Counted from the stretch's first letter, positions 1-9,648 are shown. The stretch: DNA of 64,000 nucleotides from Pseudomonas sp. L5B5 (GCF_020520285.1 NZ_CP084742.1:4278001-4342000); one strand, 5' to 3'. The notes: a model not told the origin generated them from the sequence alone. Numbers and translations: made by a program.

Positions 1-59
1 GTGGATCTGTTTCCATATATTGCACTGCCTTCCTGCCGGAAGTCGCAGTGTTACCCTGC

Positions 60-83
60 AAAACACCCGTTCCAGGGGTTTTT
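60..83 (+). terminator. Probable terminator of a gene upstream of the window
   Basis: A stem AAAAC/GTTTT and CCC/GGG, with one bulged A and a six-base loop, runs into five T residues. No complete gene lies before it here, so it probably ends a plus-strand gene outside the window. The stretch from here to the first gene start shows nothing else I can support. Confidence 0.45.
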
Positions 84-232
84 CATCGTTCCTACAGGAC
101 TTTTTCTTTCGATTGATCAGACCTTTCTTTTAGGGATCTCTGAACAGGCAGCGAGTGACGCCAGCACAGGCGGTTGTTCAAACGCTCTCTCCACGGACGG
201 CCCCCGCCCAACATTCAAGGAGAACCTCGGTC

Positions 233-1996
233 ATGCATGCCATCAGCTTCATTCAGGACCTGGCCGTGATCATGTTGGTCGCGGGCGTGGTGACGGTGCT
301 CTTCCATCGCTTCAAGCAGCCAGTGGTGCTGGGCTACATCGCCGCCGGTTTCATCATCGGCCCCCATACCCCACCTTTCGGACTGATCCACGACGAGCAG
401 ACCATCAAGACCCTGGCCGAGCTGGGGGTGATCTTCCTGATGTTCTGCCTGGGGCTGGAATTCAGTCTGCGCAAGCTGTTCAAGGTAGGCGCCACGGCGT
501 TCATCGCGGCGTTCCTGGAAATCGTCCTGATGATCTGGATCGGCTACGAGATTGGCCGCTGGTTCGATTGGAGCACCATGGATTCGCTGTTCCTGGGGGC
601 GATCCTGGCCATCTCTTCCACCACGATCATCGTCAAGGCGCTCAACGACCTGAAGATGAAGAACGAGCGCTTCGCCCAGCTGATCTTCGGCGTGCTGATT
701 GTCGAGGACATCCTCGGGATCGGCATCATCGCCTTGCTGTCGAGCATTGCGGTCAGCGGTACGGTGAGTTCCGGCGAGGTGTTTTCCACGGTGGGCAAGC
801 TTTCGCTGTTCATGGTGGTGGCGCTGGTGATCGGCATCCTGCTGGTGCCGCGCCTGCTGGCCTATGTGGCGAAGTTCGACAGCAACGAGGTGCTGCTGAT
901 CACGGTGCTGGGGCTGTGCTTCGGCTTCTGCCTGCTGGTGGTCCGCCTGGAATACAGCATGGTGCTGGGGGCGTTCCTGATTGGCGCGATCATGGCCGAG
1001 TCTCGCCAGCTGCTGAAGATAGAACGGCTGATCGAACCGGTTCGCGACCTGTTCAGCGCTATCTTCTTCGTCGCCATCGGCCTGATGATCGACCCGCAGA
1101 TCCTCCTGCAATACGCCTGGCCGATCGCGGTGATCACGGTGGCCGTGGTGCTTGGCAAGATGCTGTCTTGTGGCATGGGGGCCTTTATCGCCGGCAATGA
1201 CGGCCGTACCTCCCTGCGGGTGGGCATGGGCCTGTCACAGATTGGCGAATTTTCGTTCATCATCGCCGCCCTCGGCATGACCCTGCAGGTCACCAGCGAC
1301 TTTCTCTACCCCGTGGCGGTGGCGGTCTCGGCCATCACCACCTTGCTTACGCCCTACTTGATCAAGGCCGCCGACCCGCTGTCGCTGAAGCTGTCGACGG
1401 TGCTGCCCAAGCGGCTGAGCCGGGTACTGGGCATGTACGGTGAATGGTTGCGCAGCATCCAGCCCCAGGGCGAGGGAGCAGTGTTGGCATCGATGATCCG
1501 CAAGATCCTCCTGCAAGTGGGGGTCAACCTGGCGCTGGTGGTGGCGATTTTCTTTTCCGGCAGCTATTTCTCCAGGCGCATTGGCGCTTATCTGCAGGAC
1601 TGGATCAGTGATCCCGGGTGGCAGAAGGCGCTGATCTGGGGGGGAGCGCTCCTGTTGTCGCTGCCGTTCCTGATCGCCGCCTATCGCAAGCTCAAGGCGC
1701 TGTCGATGCTGCTGGCGGAGATGGGGGTCAAGGCGGAAATGGCCGGGCGCCATACCCAACGGGTGCGACGAGTCATTGCCGAGGTGATCCCGATCCTGTC
1801 ATTGCTGGTGATTTTCCTGCTGCTGGCGGCGTTGTCGGCGAGCATCCTGCCGACCCTCGAGTTGCTGGTGCTGGTGGCGATCGTGGCGGCGGCAGTGGCT
1901 GCCCTGTTGTGGCGCTGGTTCATCCGCGTGCACACACGGATGCAGGTGGCGTTGATCGAAACGTTCGACCAGAGCAAGGATGGTGGCGGGCATTGA
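233..1996 (+). CDS. CPA2-family cation:proton antiporter (KefB-like)
   Basis: This inner-membrane protein of about 587 residues exchanges a monovalent cation (K+ or Na+) for protons. The N-terminal ~400 residues are a run of hydrophobic helices with CPA2 features, including EFSLRKLF near residue 78 and GLMIDPQ near 285. The C-terminal part has further membrane helices (about residues 425-575) in place of the TrkA-N nucleotide-binding domain of KefB/KefC, so it is not a glutathione-gated Kef proper. The start is the ATG preceded by AAGGAGAA nine bases upstream; an in-frame ATG 26 codons earlier lacks a ribosome site and adds non-hydrophobic sequence. The gene stands alone and converges on the SUKH gene. 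Confidence 0.85.
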   Translation: MHAISFIQDLAVIMLVAGVVTVLFHRFKQPVVLGYIAAGFIIGPHTPPFGLIHDEQTIKTLAELGVIFLMFCLGLEFSLRKLFKVGATAFIAAFLEIVLMIWIGYEIGRWFDWSTMDSLFLGAILAISSTTIIVKALNDLKMKNERFAQLIFGVLIVEDILGIGIIALLSSIAVSGTVSSGEVFSTVGKLSLFMVVALVIGILLVPRLLAYVAKFDSNEVLLITVLGLCFGFCLLVVRLEYSMVLGAFLIGAIMAESRQLLKIERLIEPVRDLFSAIFFVAIGLMIDPQILLQYAWPIAVITVAVVLGKMLSCGMGAFIAGNDGRTSLRVGMGLSQIGEFSFIIAALGMTLQVTSDFLYPVAVAVSAITTLLTPYLIKAADPLSLKLSTVLPKRLSRVLGMYGEWLRSIQPQGEGAVLASMIRKILLQVGVNLALVVAIFFSGSYFSRRIGAYLQDWISDPGWQKALIWGGALLLSLPFLIAAYRKLKALSMLLAEMGVKAEMAGRHTQRVRRVIAEVIPILSLLVIFLLLAALSASILPTLELLVLVAIVAAAVAALLWRWFIRVHTRMQVALIETFDQSKDGGGH

Positions 1997-2004
1997 GCTT
2001 GCCT

Positions 2005-2058
2005 CTCGCCAGCAGGGCGCTGGCGAGCGAATGGCGCCGCGACCCATGAGGTCGCGGC
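2005..2058. terminator. Two perfect hairpins between convergent genes
   Basis: CTCGCCAGC/GCTGGCGAG (2005-2013 with 2019-2027) and GCCGCGACC/GGTCGCGGC (2036-2044 with 2050-2058) are two nine-base-pair perfect stems back to back between convergent genes. Neither has a T tract, so they may be transcript-end stabilisers or weak bidirectional terminators. Confidence 0.45.
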
Positions 2059-2067
2059 ATGCTTGCT

Positions 2068-2475
2068 TCAGCTTTCCAGCCAGACGTCCCGCGCCCAGTG
2101 CCACACCGATTCCCAGGAATCCTCGGTGATCAGCTCTTCCTCGCCGGACCACAGCACCACGGTGCCGTCTTCCTCTACGCAGTAGTAGTCGTCGCCGTCC
2201 TGGCAGATCGGGATCAGTTCCCGAGGTACACCCAGATCCCAGGCGGTCGCCGCCACTTCCGGAAGGTAGGTGTGGGATTGCGGATCGGTGGCGGTGACGG
2301 GTTCCAGGCTGCCGTAAACCACATCGCTGACCGTCAACAGGAACTCCTTGAAGACGAACGGGATATTGATGAACAGCTGTTCCTCGATTTCCACCAGCAG
2401 GTCTTCGTCCGGCAGTTCCAGGGGAACGGGTACCGGTTCGTTGGCTTCCCGGAGTTGTTCGATGACTTCTTCCAC
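2068..2475 (-). CDS. SMI1/KNR4 (SUKH) domain protein
   Basis: This acidic cytoplasmic protein of 135 residues has the SUKH fold pattern: an N-terminal LPxD-like segment, FVFKEFLLTVSDVVYGSLEP near residues 39-58, and a C-terminal acidic strand-rich part with DDYYCVEEDGTVVLWS near residues 95-110. SUKH proteins are often immunity proteins for contact-dependent or nuclease toxins, but solitary housekeeping-like copies are common in Pseudomonas. No toxin gene lies next to this one. The start is GTG, with AGAGGA ten bases upstream. The function of this member is unknown. Confidence 0.75.
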   Translation of the reverse strand: MEEVIEQLREANEPVPVPLELPDEDLLVEIEEQLFINIPFVFKEFLLTVSDVVYGSLEPVTATDPQSHTYLPEVAATAWDLGVPRELIPICQDGDDYYCVEEDGTVVLWSGEEELITEDSWESVWHWARDVWLES

Positions 2476-2553
2476 GGCCTGGGTCCTCTTAGCTCTATGG
2501 CGCGGTTGTTTGACGGCGGTTTATACAGTAGCTCGCTATAAGTGCAATCGTGA

Positions 2554-2589
2554 AATGCAAAACCCCGACCTGAGTCGGGGTTTTGCATT
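2554..2589. terminator. Bidirectional rho-independent terminator
   Basis: A 16-base-pair perfect stem (AATGCAAAACCCCGAC with its complement) with a four-base loop has an A tract on one side and a T tract on the other. It lies just after the minus-strand Tim44-like gene, which it should terminate, and before the promoter area of the SUKH gene. Confidence 0.85.
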
Positions 2590-2611
2590 AAAGCTGTGAC
2601 AGCAGGATGAA

Positions 2612-3487
2612 TCAGCCGTTCTGGCGGATACCTGCCACCAGCCAAGGCTGGTTGTCGCCTGGGGCGCGTTCCATGTTCCAGCTTTCGCTGAACACTTCGC
2701 CCTGGTCGAAGCGCGAGGTCTTCGACACACCGCTGAAGGTCAGGGTGGCGATGGTCTTGTCGGCACGATCGTCCACGCCTTCAAGTTGCACTTGCAGGTT
2801 GTCGATGTAGGTCGACTGGAAGCCGTCGCCCAGATCGGCACGTTCCTGCTTGAGGAACTGCAGCATCTGCGGGGTCACGAATTCGGCGATCTTGTCCATC
2901 TCATTGGCGTCCCAGTGCTGTTGCAGGGACTGGAAATGGTTGCGCGCCGCTTCGATGAAGCGCTCTTCGTTGAACCAGGCCGGAGCGTTGATCACCGGGC
3001 GGGCGACCGCAGCGGGCGCGCCGCCGAAGATCGAACCGCCGGCAGGCTGCTGGGGCTGGAAGGCTTCGCGTTGCATCGGTGCGTGGCCCGCTGGAGCGAA
3101 CTGCTCCTGTTGCTTGCGACGACGAGCAGCGATGAAGCGGAAGATCACGAACGCGATGACCGCCATGATCAGGATGTCGAAGATCTGCATGCCCTGGAAG
3201 CCGCCACCCATGAACATGGAAGCCAGCAGGCCACCGGCGGCGATGCCTGCCAGAGGGCCAAGCCAGCGCGAAGCACCGCCAGCCTTGGCTGCGGCGCCCG
3301 CGGCACCGGCTGCGCCAGCGGTGGCTGCAGCGGCAGGAGCGCCCGGTGCGGTTGGAGCCGCCTGGCGAGCCTGGTGGGTCGGGGCAGCGCCGGCACTTTT
3401 ACCGCCGCCGAAGCGCTTGGCGTTGGCGTCCAGGCTCATCGTCAGGCCGATGCACAACGCCATGGCGATGCTAAGAAAACGTTTCAT
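2612..3487 (-). CDS. Exported/membrane Tim44-like domain protein
   Basis: The protein has a signal peptide-like start (MKRFLSIAMALCIGLTMSL), a low-complexity Ala/Gly-rich stretch (about residues 35-75), a hydrophobic segment with LLASMFMGGGFQGMQIFDIL and a second helix AVIAFVIFRFIAARRRK. A C-terminal Tim44-like domain (about residues 170-290) with FNEERFIEAARNHFQSLQQ and FVTPQMLQFL follows. The family resembles the mitochondrial import protein Tim44 in fold only, and its bacterial role is undefined. I chose the second ATG because it begins the signal peptide; an ATG five codons upstream has no ribosome site. It is transcribed alone and ends at a strong terminator. Confidence 0.8.
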   Translation of the reverse strand: MKRFLSIAMALCIGLTMSLDANAKRFGGGKSAGAAPTHQARQAAPTAPGAPAAAATAGAAGAAGAAAKAGGASRWLGPLAGIAAGGLLASMFMGGGFQGMQIFDILIMAVIAFVIFRFIAARRRKQQEQFAPAGHAPMQREAFQPQQPAGGSIFGGAPAAVARPVINAPAWFNEERFIEAARNHFQSLQQHWDANEMDKIAEFVTPQMLQFLKQERADLGDGFQSTYIDNLQVQLEGVDDRADKTIATLTFSGVSKTSRFDQGEVFSESWNMERAPGDNQPWLVAGIRQNG

Positions 3488-3656
3488 AAAGGGGATTCCC
3501 ATTTGTGGATGTCACGCGCGCCATATTGCACAGGTGAAGTGTCAGTGGCGAGCGGCATAATGTTTCGGGCTTTTGCCTGGCCAGTACGGCCTGGAATCAT
3601 GCTCGCCATATGGATTTGTCCGCTGGGCAGCCGTCACGGTTCCATCGTGCAAGCGT

Positions 3657-4097
3657 TCAGCGACGTACAGCCAGCAGCACCACGCCTGTAGTAATCAGGC
3701 CGATGGCGCTCCATTGCCGCCAATCTAGCTTCTCGCCCAGCAGTGCCACGCCGATGATCGCGACGATCACCACGCTGAGCTTGTCCACGGGCGCTACCAG
3801 CGAGGCGGGGCCGAGTTTCAGGGCGCGGTAGTAGCACAACCAGGAAGCCCCGGTGGCCAGCCCGGACAGCAGCAGGAACAGGTAGCTCTTGGCAGAAATC
3901 GATGCCAGGGATTGATATTGGCCCGTTGCGTACAAAATCAAGGCCAGGCTCACCAGCACCACCCCTGTACGCAACAGGGTGGCAAAGTCGGAATTGACGT
4001 TTTCTATGCCGATTTTGCCGAAGATCGCCGTCAAGGCAGCGAAAACGGCTGACAGCAGGGCCCAGAATGTCCACGAAGAAAAAAAGCCAGAACCCAT
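3657..4097 (-). CDS. Single-domain EamA (DMT) transporter
   Basis: This 146-residue membrane protein has about five hydrophobic helices and one EamA unit (FWALLSAVFAALTAIFGKIG at the start, GVALLGEKLDWRQW and GVVLLAVRR at the end). Most EamA proteins have two units and ten helices, so this half-size type probably works as a dimer. The substrate is unknown. AGGA stands nine bases before the ATG. It lies 90 bases downstream of uvrD on the same strand and may be co-transcribed with it; a CACCGG/CCGGTG hairpin lies in the gap. Confidence 0.8.
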   Translation of the reverse strand: MGSGFFSSWTFWALLSAVFAALTAIFGKIGIENVNSDFATLLRTGVVLVSLALILYATGQYQSLASISAKSYLFLLLSGLATGASWLCYYRALKLGPASLVAPVDKLSVVIVAIIGVALLGEKLDWRQWSAIGLITTGVVLLAVRR

Positions 4098-4187
4098 GGT
4101 CGTGCTTCCTCTATAGCGGTACGGGCCCGGTTGTCCGGTGAAGGGGCAGGGTGCGCCTTCACCGGCAGACCGGTGCTTGCAAGCAGA

Positions 4188-6371
4188 TTAGATGGCTTCC
4201 AGCTTGGCGTAGCCGAGCATCAGCCACTTGCTGCCTTCGCTGAAGTTCACCTGTACCCGAGCCTGGGCCCCGGCGCCTTCGAAGTTGAGGATCACCCCAT
4301 CGCCGAAGACCGAGTGCCGCACGGCCTGGCCCAGGCTCAGGCCGGTATCCGGGATCTCGCTGCCACTGAACAGGCTGCTGGTGCTCTGGGACTGGCCGCC
4401 GCCGAAAGGCCGGCTGACACTGTTGGACAGACGTACTTCCTGGATCAGGCCCTTGGGTACTTCGCGTACGAAACGCGACACCTTGTTGTAGGTTTCGCTG
4501 CCATACAGGCGACGAGTCTCGGCGTAGGTCATGACCAGGTTCTGCATGGCCCGGGTGATGCCGACGTAGGCCAGGCGACGTTCCTCCTCGAGGCGGCCGG
4601 GTTCTTCCAGGCTCATCTTGTGGGGGAACAGGCCCTCTTCCATGCCCACCAGGAACACATAGGGGAATTCCAGGCCCTTGGCGCTGTGCAGGGTCATCAG
4701 CTGGATGCTGTCTTCATGCTCATCGGCCTGGGTGTCGCCGGCTTCCAGGGAGGCGTGGCCGAGGAAGGCGGCCAGGGGCGTCAAGTCCTCGTCCTCTTCG
4801 GTATTCTCGAAGTTGCGCGCGGCGCTCACCAGTTCCTCGAGGTTTTCCACCCGGGCCTGGCCTTTCTCGCCTTTTTCCGCTTCGTGGTAGGCGATCAGCC
4901 CCGACTGCTCGATCACCGTCTGGGTCATCAGGTGCAGGGGCATGTCCAGAGTCTTGGCCGCCAGGTTCTCGATCAGCTCGATGAACGCGCCAAGGGCACC
5001 GGCCGCACGACCGGTCAGGCCTTTGTTGGCCACCAGCTGGCGCATGGCTTCCCACATCGATACGTCGCTATGGCGGGCATGTTCGCGGATCGCCTCGACG
5101 GTCTTTTCGCCGATGCCTCGTGCCGGAACGTTGATCACCCGTTCCAGGGCCGCGTCGTTGCCACGGCCTTCCAGCAAGCGCAGGTAGGCCATGGCGTTCT
5201 TGATCTCGGCGCGTTCGAAGAAGCGCTGGCCCCCATAGATGCGGTACGGAATGCGTTCGCGCAGCAGGGCTTCCTCCAGCACCCGGGACTGGGCGTTGGA
5301 GCGGTAGAGGATGGCGATGTCGCTGCGGGCCAGGCCGGTCTTGAGCGCGCTCTCGATGGTTTCCACCACGTAGCGGGCTTCATCGTGTTCGTTGAAGGCG
5401 GCATACAGGTTGATGGCTTCGCCGTCGCCGCCGTCGGTCCACAGCTCCTTGCCCAGGCGCCCGGTATTGTTGGCGATCAGGGCGTTGGCAGCCTTGAGGA
5501 TACCGGCGGTGGAGCGGTAGTTCTGCTCCAGGCGGATCACTTCGGTGTCCGGGAAGTCGGCGGAATACTGGTGGATGTTCTCGATCTTCGCCCCACGCCA
5601 GCCGTAGATCGACTGGTCGTCGTCGCCCACCACCATCAGGCTCTCGCCACCCTGCGCCAGCAGGCGCAGCCAGGCATATTGCACGGCGTTGGTGTCCTGG
5701 AACTCGTCCACCAGCACATGGCGGAAGCGCTTCTGGTAGTGCGCCAGCAGGCCTGGATGGTCGCGCCACAGGTCCAGCGCGCGCAGCAGCAGTTCGGAGA
5801 AGTCGATGACCCCCGCGCGCAGGCAGGCAGCCTCGTAGGCCTCGTAGATGCCGCGCATGGTGGCCAGGAACAGGTCGCCGCTGGCCTGGATGTGCTGCGG
5901 GCGCAGGCCTTCGTCCTTCTGGCCGTTGATGAACCACTGGGCCTGGCGAGCCGGCCAGCGTTGCTCATCCAGCCCCAGCTCGCGGATCACCCGCTTGACC
6001 AGGCGCTGCTGGTCGTCGCTGTCGAGGATCTGGAAGGTCTGGCTCAGGCCGGCTTCCTGCCAGTGGGCCCGCAGCAGGCGGTGGGCCAGGCCGTGGAACG
6101 TGCCGACCCACATGCCCGCCGGGTTGATCCCCAGCAATTGCTCGATACGGTGGCGCATCTCGGCCGCCGCCTTGTTGGTGAAGGTCACCGACAGGATCGA
6201 GTGGGGCGAGGCGTTCTCGACCTGGATCAGCCAGGCGATACGGTGCACCAGCACACGGGTTTTGCCGGAACCAGCGCCGGCCAGGACCAACTGACGACCC
6301 AGGGAGGCCGCTACGGCCTGGCGTTGGGCATCGTTGAGGGAATTCAACAGGAGGGAGAGATCATCGCGCAT
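4188..6371 (-). CDS. uvrD: DNA helicase II, UvrD
   Basis: This is a superfamily 1A 3'-5' helicase for nucleotide excision repair, methyl-directed mismatch repair and removal of RecA filaments. At 727 residues it matches the family length (about 720). The Walker A motif is AGAGSGKT at residues 31-38. Later come TFTNKAAAEM (motif Ia), VDEFQDTN (Walker B), GDDDQSIYGWRGA (motif III), LEQNYRS (motif IV), TLHSAKGLEF (motif V) and VGITRAMQ (motif VI), all intact. The C-terminal ~45 residues have the tail seen in UvrD and PcrA (GDGVILNFEG). The gene diverges from the GGDEF-EAL gene. No LexA box is evident. Confidence 0.95.
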   Translation of the reverse strand: MRDDLSLLLNSLNDAQRQAVAASLGRQLVLAGAGSGKTRVLVHRIAWLIQVENASPHSILSVTFTNKAAAEMRHRIEQLLGINPAGMWVGTFHGLAHRLLRAHWQEAGLSQTFQILDSDDQQRLVKRVIRELGLDEQRWPARQAQWFINGQKDEGLRPQHIQASGDLFLATMRGIYEAYEAACLRAGVIDFSELLLRALDLWRDHPGLLAHYQKRFRHVLVDEFQDTNAVQYAWLRLLAQGGESLMVVGDDDQSIYGWRGAKIENIHQYSADFPDTEVIRLEQNYRSTAGILKAANALIANNTGRLGKELWTDGGDGEAINLYAAFNEHDEARYVVETIESALKTGLARSDIAILYRSNAQSRVLEEALLRERIPYRIYGGQRFFERAEIKNAMAYLRLLEGRGNDAALERVINVPARGIGEKTVEAIREHARHSDVSMWEAMRQLVANKGLTGRAAGALGAFIELIENLAAKTLDMPLHLMTQTVIEQSGLIAYHEAEKGEKGQARVENLEELVSAARNFENTEEDEDLTPLAAFLGHASLEAGDTQADEHEDSIQLMTLHSAKGLEFPYVFLVGMEEGLFPHKMSLEEPGRLEEERRLAYVGITRAMQNLVMTYAETRRLYGSETYNKVSRFVREVPKGLIQEVRLSNSVSRPFGGGQSQSTSSLFSGSEIPDTGLSLGQAVRHSVFGDGVILNFEGAGAQARVQVNFSEGSKWLMLGYAKLEAI

Positions 6372-6617
6372 CGGCGCATTCTAGGGGCCCGCGCCACCCC
6401 GGGCAAACCCGGCTTCGCATTAGCCGATAAAACAACCGCCGGGGACGACCGGCCAGTCACCGGGTGCAGCCGTTGACGCTTCTCGCCCGCAGGCCTGGCA
6501 GAGGATTTGCCGCGCGATTGGTTTTATCGATTTTATGACTTGGGGCAGTTTGGCTCGCGGCTTTGCTTGTGTATGCTCCGGCGACGTTTCAGGCTCACCA
6601 TTATAAGAACACTGCCT

Positions 6618-9482
6618 ATGACACCTATTCCCGACCTGTCCGGGCCCTTCATGGAGCCCCGGGTCATCCGCCAGCACTATGCCGTCGAGATGGCGGTGGA
6701 GCGTACGCGCCTGCTGTACCAGGGGTCGTTGCTGCCGACCTTGTTCATGCTGCTCAACGGCCTGGTATGCACCTGGCTGCTCTGGAATCCTTCGCGTTAT
6801 CTGCTGCTCAGCGTGTGGATGGTCTGGTTGCTGGCCCTGGTGGCCTTGCGCGTGATCCAGGTGGCGGCCTTCGATTCGGCGATTCCCAGCCGCCAGGCGC
6901 AACCGGTCTGGCAGCGCATGTTCCTGCTGGGCTCCACGGTCAGTGGCTTGACCCTGGCCTGCGCCGGCATCGCCCTGGTACCCACCGACAGTTTCCTGCA
7001 GCAGGCCTGGGTCTTCGGCCTGATCGGCGCTGCGATCCTCAGCGCCAGCGTGGCCTATGCCGTCAGCCTCCAGGCGTTCCTGTCGTTCACCTTGCCGTGT
7101 CTGTTGCCGGCCATTGCCTACCTGTTCTGGGGCGGCGACGAACAGCAGCGAGGCTGGGGCTGGCTGGGACTGATCCTGCTGGCGTCCCTGAGCGTGGTGG
7201 CCTGGCAGGTCAACCGCCTGATGCGGCGCGGCCTGTTGCGGCGTTTCCAGAACCAGGCGCTGATCGAGCACCTGCAAGATGCGCAGAACCGCAGCGGGCA
7301 GCTCAACCGCGAACTGGCCCGGGAAATCGAGCAGCGCCGGCACGCCGAAGAACAACTGCGCCAGGCCCAGACCGGGCTGGAGCAGCGGGTGGTCCAGCGC
7401 AGCCTGGAGCTGGATGCGGCCAACCAGGCCCTGAGCAAGAGCGAGGCGCGCCTGGCCCTGGCCCTGAACGCCAGTGAATTGGGGCTGTGGGACTGGAATC
7501 TGCAGACCGACGAGGTCCATCACACGCAGATCAGAGAGCTGTTCGGCCTGGAGCCGGGGGAAGTCACGGCGATGCTCAGCCATCTCAAGCCGCGCCTGCA
7601 TCCGGAAGACCTGCCCGTGCTCAAGCGTGCGCTGGTGGAGCACCTCAAGGGTCGCAGCGAGGATTACCAGGTGGAATACCGGGTGCGCCATGGCGCTGGG
7701 CACTGGGTCTGGATCGAGGACCGTGGCCGTGCGGTGGAGCGCAGCCCCAGCGGTCGCGTCTTGCGCATGGCGGGCACCCGTCGCGACATCAGCGCCGACA
7801 AGGAGCTGGAGGTCCAGCGCAACCTGGCGGCCACGGTGTTCGAGGCGGCCAGCGAAGGCATCGTCATCCTTGACCCCGACTACGTGCTGATCGCCGCCAA
7901 CCAGGCCTTCAGCCAGGTCACGGGCTTCCAGATCGAGGATATGCTCGGGCGCAATGTGGTGGAGCTGTCCTGCAGTCGAGACGCCTGGCGTCATTTTCCG
8001 CTGATCCACCAGGCCCTGGAGCAGCACGGCAGCTGGCAGGGCGAACTGGTGGAAACCCGCAAGAACGGCGAGCTCTACCCGCAGTGGCTACAACTGAATG
8101 TGGTACGCGACAAGCGGGGCAAGGTTCGGCATATCGTGGGTTTCTTCGCCGACCTCTCGGCCCGCCGGGAGTCGGAGGAGCGTATGCGCTACCTCACCCA
8201 CTACGACGAACTCACCGGGCTTGCCAACCGCTCGCTGTTCCGCGAGCGCCTGCGCGAAGCCCACCAGCGGGTGCGCCAGGGCGGACGCAGCCTGGCCTTG
8301 CTGCACATCAACCTGGACCGCTTCAAGCTGCTCAACGACAGCCTGGGCCATGAGGTGGCCGACCAGCTGCTGCAGAAAATGGCCCGGCGCCTGGTCAATG
8401 CCTTGCCGGAGGCGGACACCATCGCTCGGTTGGCCGGCGATGAGTTTGCCGTGCTGTTCGATGCCTATGGCAACCTGTCGAGCCTGACCCGGGTCGCGAC
8501 CCGGCTGCTGAGCAAGCTGCGCCTGCCGATCACGGTCGAAGGCCATGAACTGGTGGTCAGCGCCTCCATGGGCATCAGCATGCTGCCGGACAGCGCCCGG
8601 GAGGTCACCGCCCTGGTCAGCCAGGCGAACATGGCCATGGCCCACGCCAAGCACCTGGGGGGCAACAACTTCCAGTTCTATACCGAGAGCCTGCAGGCCA
8701 GCACGCTTGAGCGCCTGCAGCTGGAAATCCAGCTGCGCAAGGCCATCGAGGACGACCAGCTGATGGTCTTCTATCAACCCAAGCTGTGCCTGGCCACGGG
8801 GCGGCTCAATGCTGCCGAGGCCCTGGTGCGCTGGGAGCATCCGGTGCTGGGGCGAGTGCCACCGGGGGATTTCATCGGTCTGGCCGAGGAAACCGGGCTG
8901 ATCGGCCCCATCGGCGAGTTCGTGCTGCGCCAGGCCTGTCGTCAGGCTTGCCAGTGGCAACGCCAGGGGCTGGAGCCGATACGGGTCTCGGTGAACCTTT
9001 CGGTGTACCAGCTGCGCCAGGGCAAGTTGGTCAGCCTGGTACGCCAGGTGCTGGAGGAAACCGGCCTGGAGCCGCACCTCCTCGAACTGGAGCTGACCGA
9101 AAGCCAGTTGCTGGACAGCGTCGAGCACATCATTGCGACCTTCCAGCAACTGCGCGACCTGGGGGTCAAGCTGGCCATTGACGACTTTGGCACCGGCTAC
9201 TCATCCCTGAGTTACCTCAAGCGCATCCCGGTGGACTACGTGAAGATCGACCAGGCTTTCATCCGTGGCCTGGCCGAGGGCGGCGAGGATGCTGCCATTA
9301 CCCGGGCAATCATCGCGATGGCCCACGGATTGTCCTTGAAGGTGGTGGCCGAGGGGGTCGAGGAGCCGGCCCAGTTGGCCTTCCTGCGGGCCGAGCAGTG
9401 CGACGAAGTGCAGGGTTACCTGATCAGCCGCCCAGTGGATGCCCAGGGCCTGGCGCAGCTGTTGCAGGCTCAACCGCGCTAG
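6618..9482 (+). CDS. Membrane PAS-PAS-GGDEF-EAL c-di-GMP protein
   Basis: The protein is a putative bifunctional diguanylate cyclase/phosphodiesterase of 954 residues. Order: a hydrophobic multi-helix N-terminus (about residues 25-215), a coiled coil (about 220-275), a PAS domain (about 275-400, LALALNASELGLWDWNL), a second PAS (about 402-520), GGDEF (about 525-690) and EAL (about 700-950). The GGDEF signature is AGDEF (606-610), a permitted active variant. The EAL motif is EALVRW (734-739), with DDFGTGYSS downstream. Both catalytic sites therefore look intact. The start is the ATG before TPIPDLSG; the ribosome site is weak. The position next to uvrD matches what I recall of the P. aeruginosa order. 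The signal sensed is unknown. Confidence 0.88.
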   Translation: MTPIPDLSGPFMEPRVIRQHYAVEMAVERTRLLYQGSLLPTLFMLLNGLVCTWLLWNPSRYLLLSVWMVWLLALVALRVIQVAAFDSAIPSRQAQPVWQRMFLLGSTVSGLTLACAGIALVPTDSFLQQAWVFGLIGAAILSASVAYAVSLQAFLSFTLPCLLPAIAYLFWGGDEQQRGWGWLGLILLASLSVVAWQVNRLMRRGLLRRFQNQALIEHLQDAQNRSGQLNRELAREIEQRRHAEEQLRQAQTGLEQRVVQRSLELDAANQALSKSEARLALALNASELGLWDWNLQTDEVHHTQIRELFGLEPGEVTAMLSHLKPRLHPEDLPVLKRALVEHLKGRSEDYQVEYRVRHGAGHWVWIEDRGRAVERSPSGRVLRMAGTRRDISADKELEVQRNLAATVFEAASEGIVILDPDYVLIAANQAFSQVTGFQIEDMLGRNVVELSCSRDAWRHFPLIHQALEQHGSWQGELVETRKNGELYPQWLQLNVVRDKRGKVRHIVGFFADLSARRESEERMRYLTHYDELTGLANRSLFRERLREAHQRVRQGGRSLALLHINLDRFKLLNDSLGHEVADQLLQKMARRLVNALPEADTIARLAGDEFAVLFDAYGNLSSLTRVATRLLSKLRLPITVEGHELVVSASMGISMLPDSAREVTALVSQANMAMAHAKHLGGNNFQFYTESLQASTLERLQLEIQLRKAIEDDQLMVFYQPKLCLATGRLNAAEALVRWEHPVLGRVPPGDFIGLAEETGLIGPIGEFVLRQACRQACQWQRQGLEPIRVSVNLSVYQLRQGKLVSLVRQVLEETGLEPHLLELELTESQLLDSVEHIIATFQQLRDLGVKLAIDDFGTGYSSLSYLKRIPVDYVKIDQAFIRGLAEGGEDAAITRAIIAMAHGLSLKVVAEGVEEPAQLAFLRAEQCDEVQGYLISRPVDAQGLAQLLQAQPR

Positions 9483-9586
9483 CGCCAGGGGCGTGCGCTA
9501 AAACGGCTACATATGGCGTACCCGGCTGAACATGGGGGGTAGGCAGGTAATTTCCTGATGCATTGAGCAGGCGAAAAGGCATTTCA

Positions 9587-9601
9587 TGTAGTATAACTAC
9601 A
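9587..9601. promoter_or_regulatory. Palindromic operator before rccR
   Basis: TGTAGT-ATA-ACTACA is a perfect inverted repeat with a three-base spacer, 48 bases before the rccR start. It overlaps a possible -10 hexamer (TATAAC, 9593-9598). A further half-site, CTACA, lies at 9608-9612. The layout fits autorepression by an RpiR-type dimer; the assignment to RccR is inference. Confidence 0.55.
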
Positions 9602-9648
9602 AGCTTGCTACATCCCCCGGCGCCTGCCGATAACAATGAGTCCAGCCC

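Noticed and set aside
1..1200. An open frame from base 1 through the antiporter start
   Set aside because: It overlaps the antiporter in another frame and has no family features.
4131..6476. A 781-codon open frame opposite uvrD, and similar long frames opposite the GGDEF-EAL, pycA, pycB and aspA genes
   Set aside because: They are codon-bias shadows of well-recognised proteins and lack motifs or ribosome sites.
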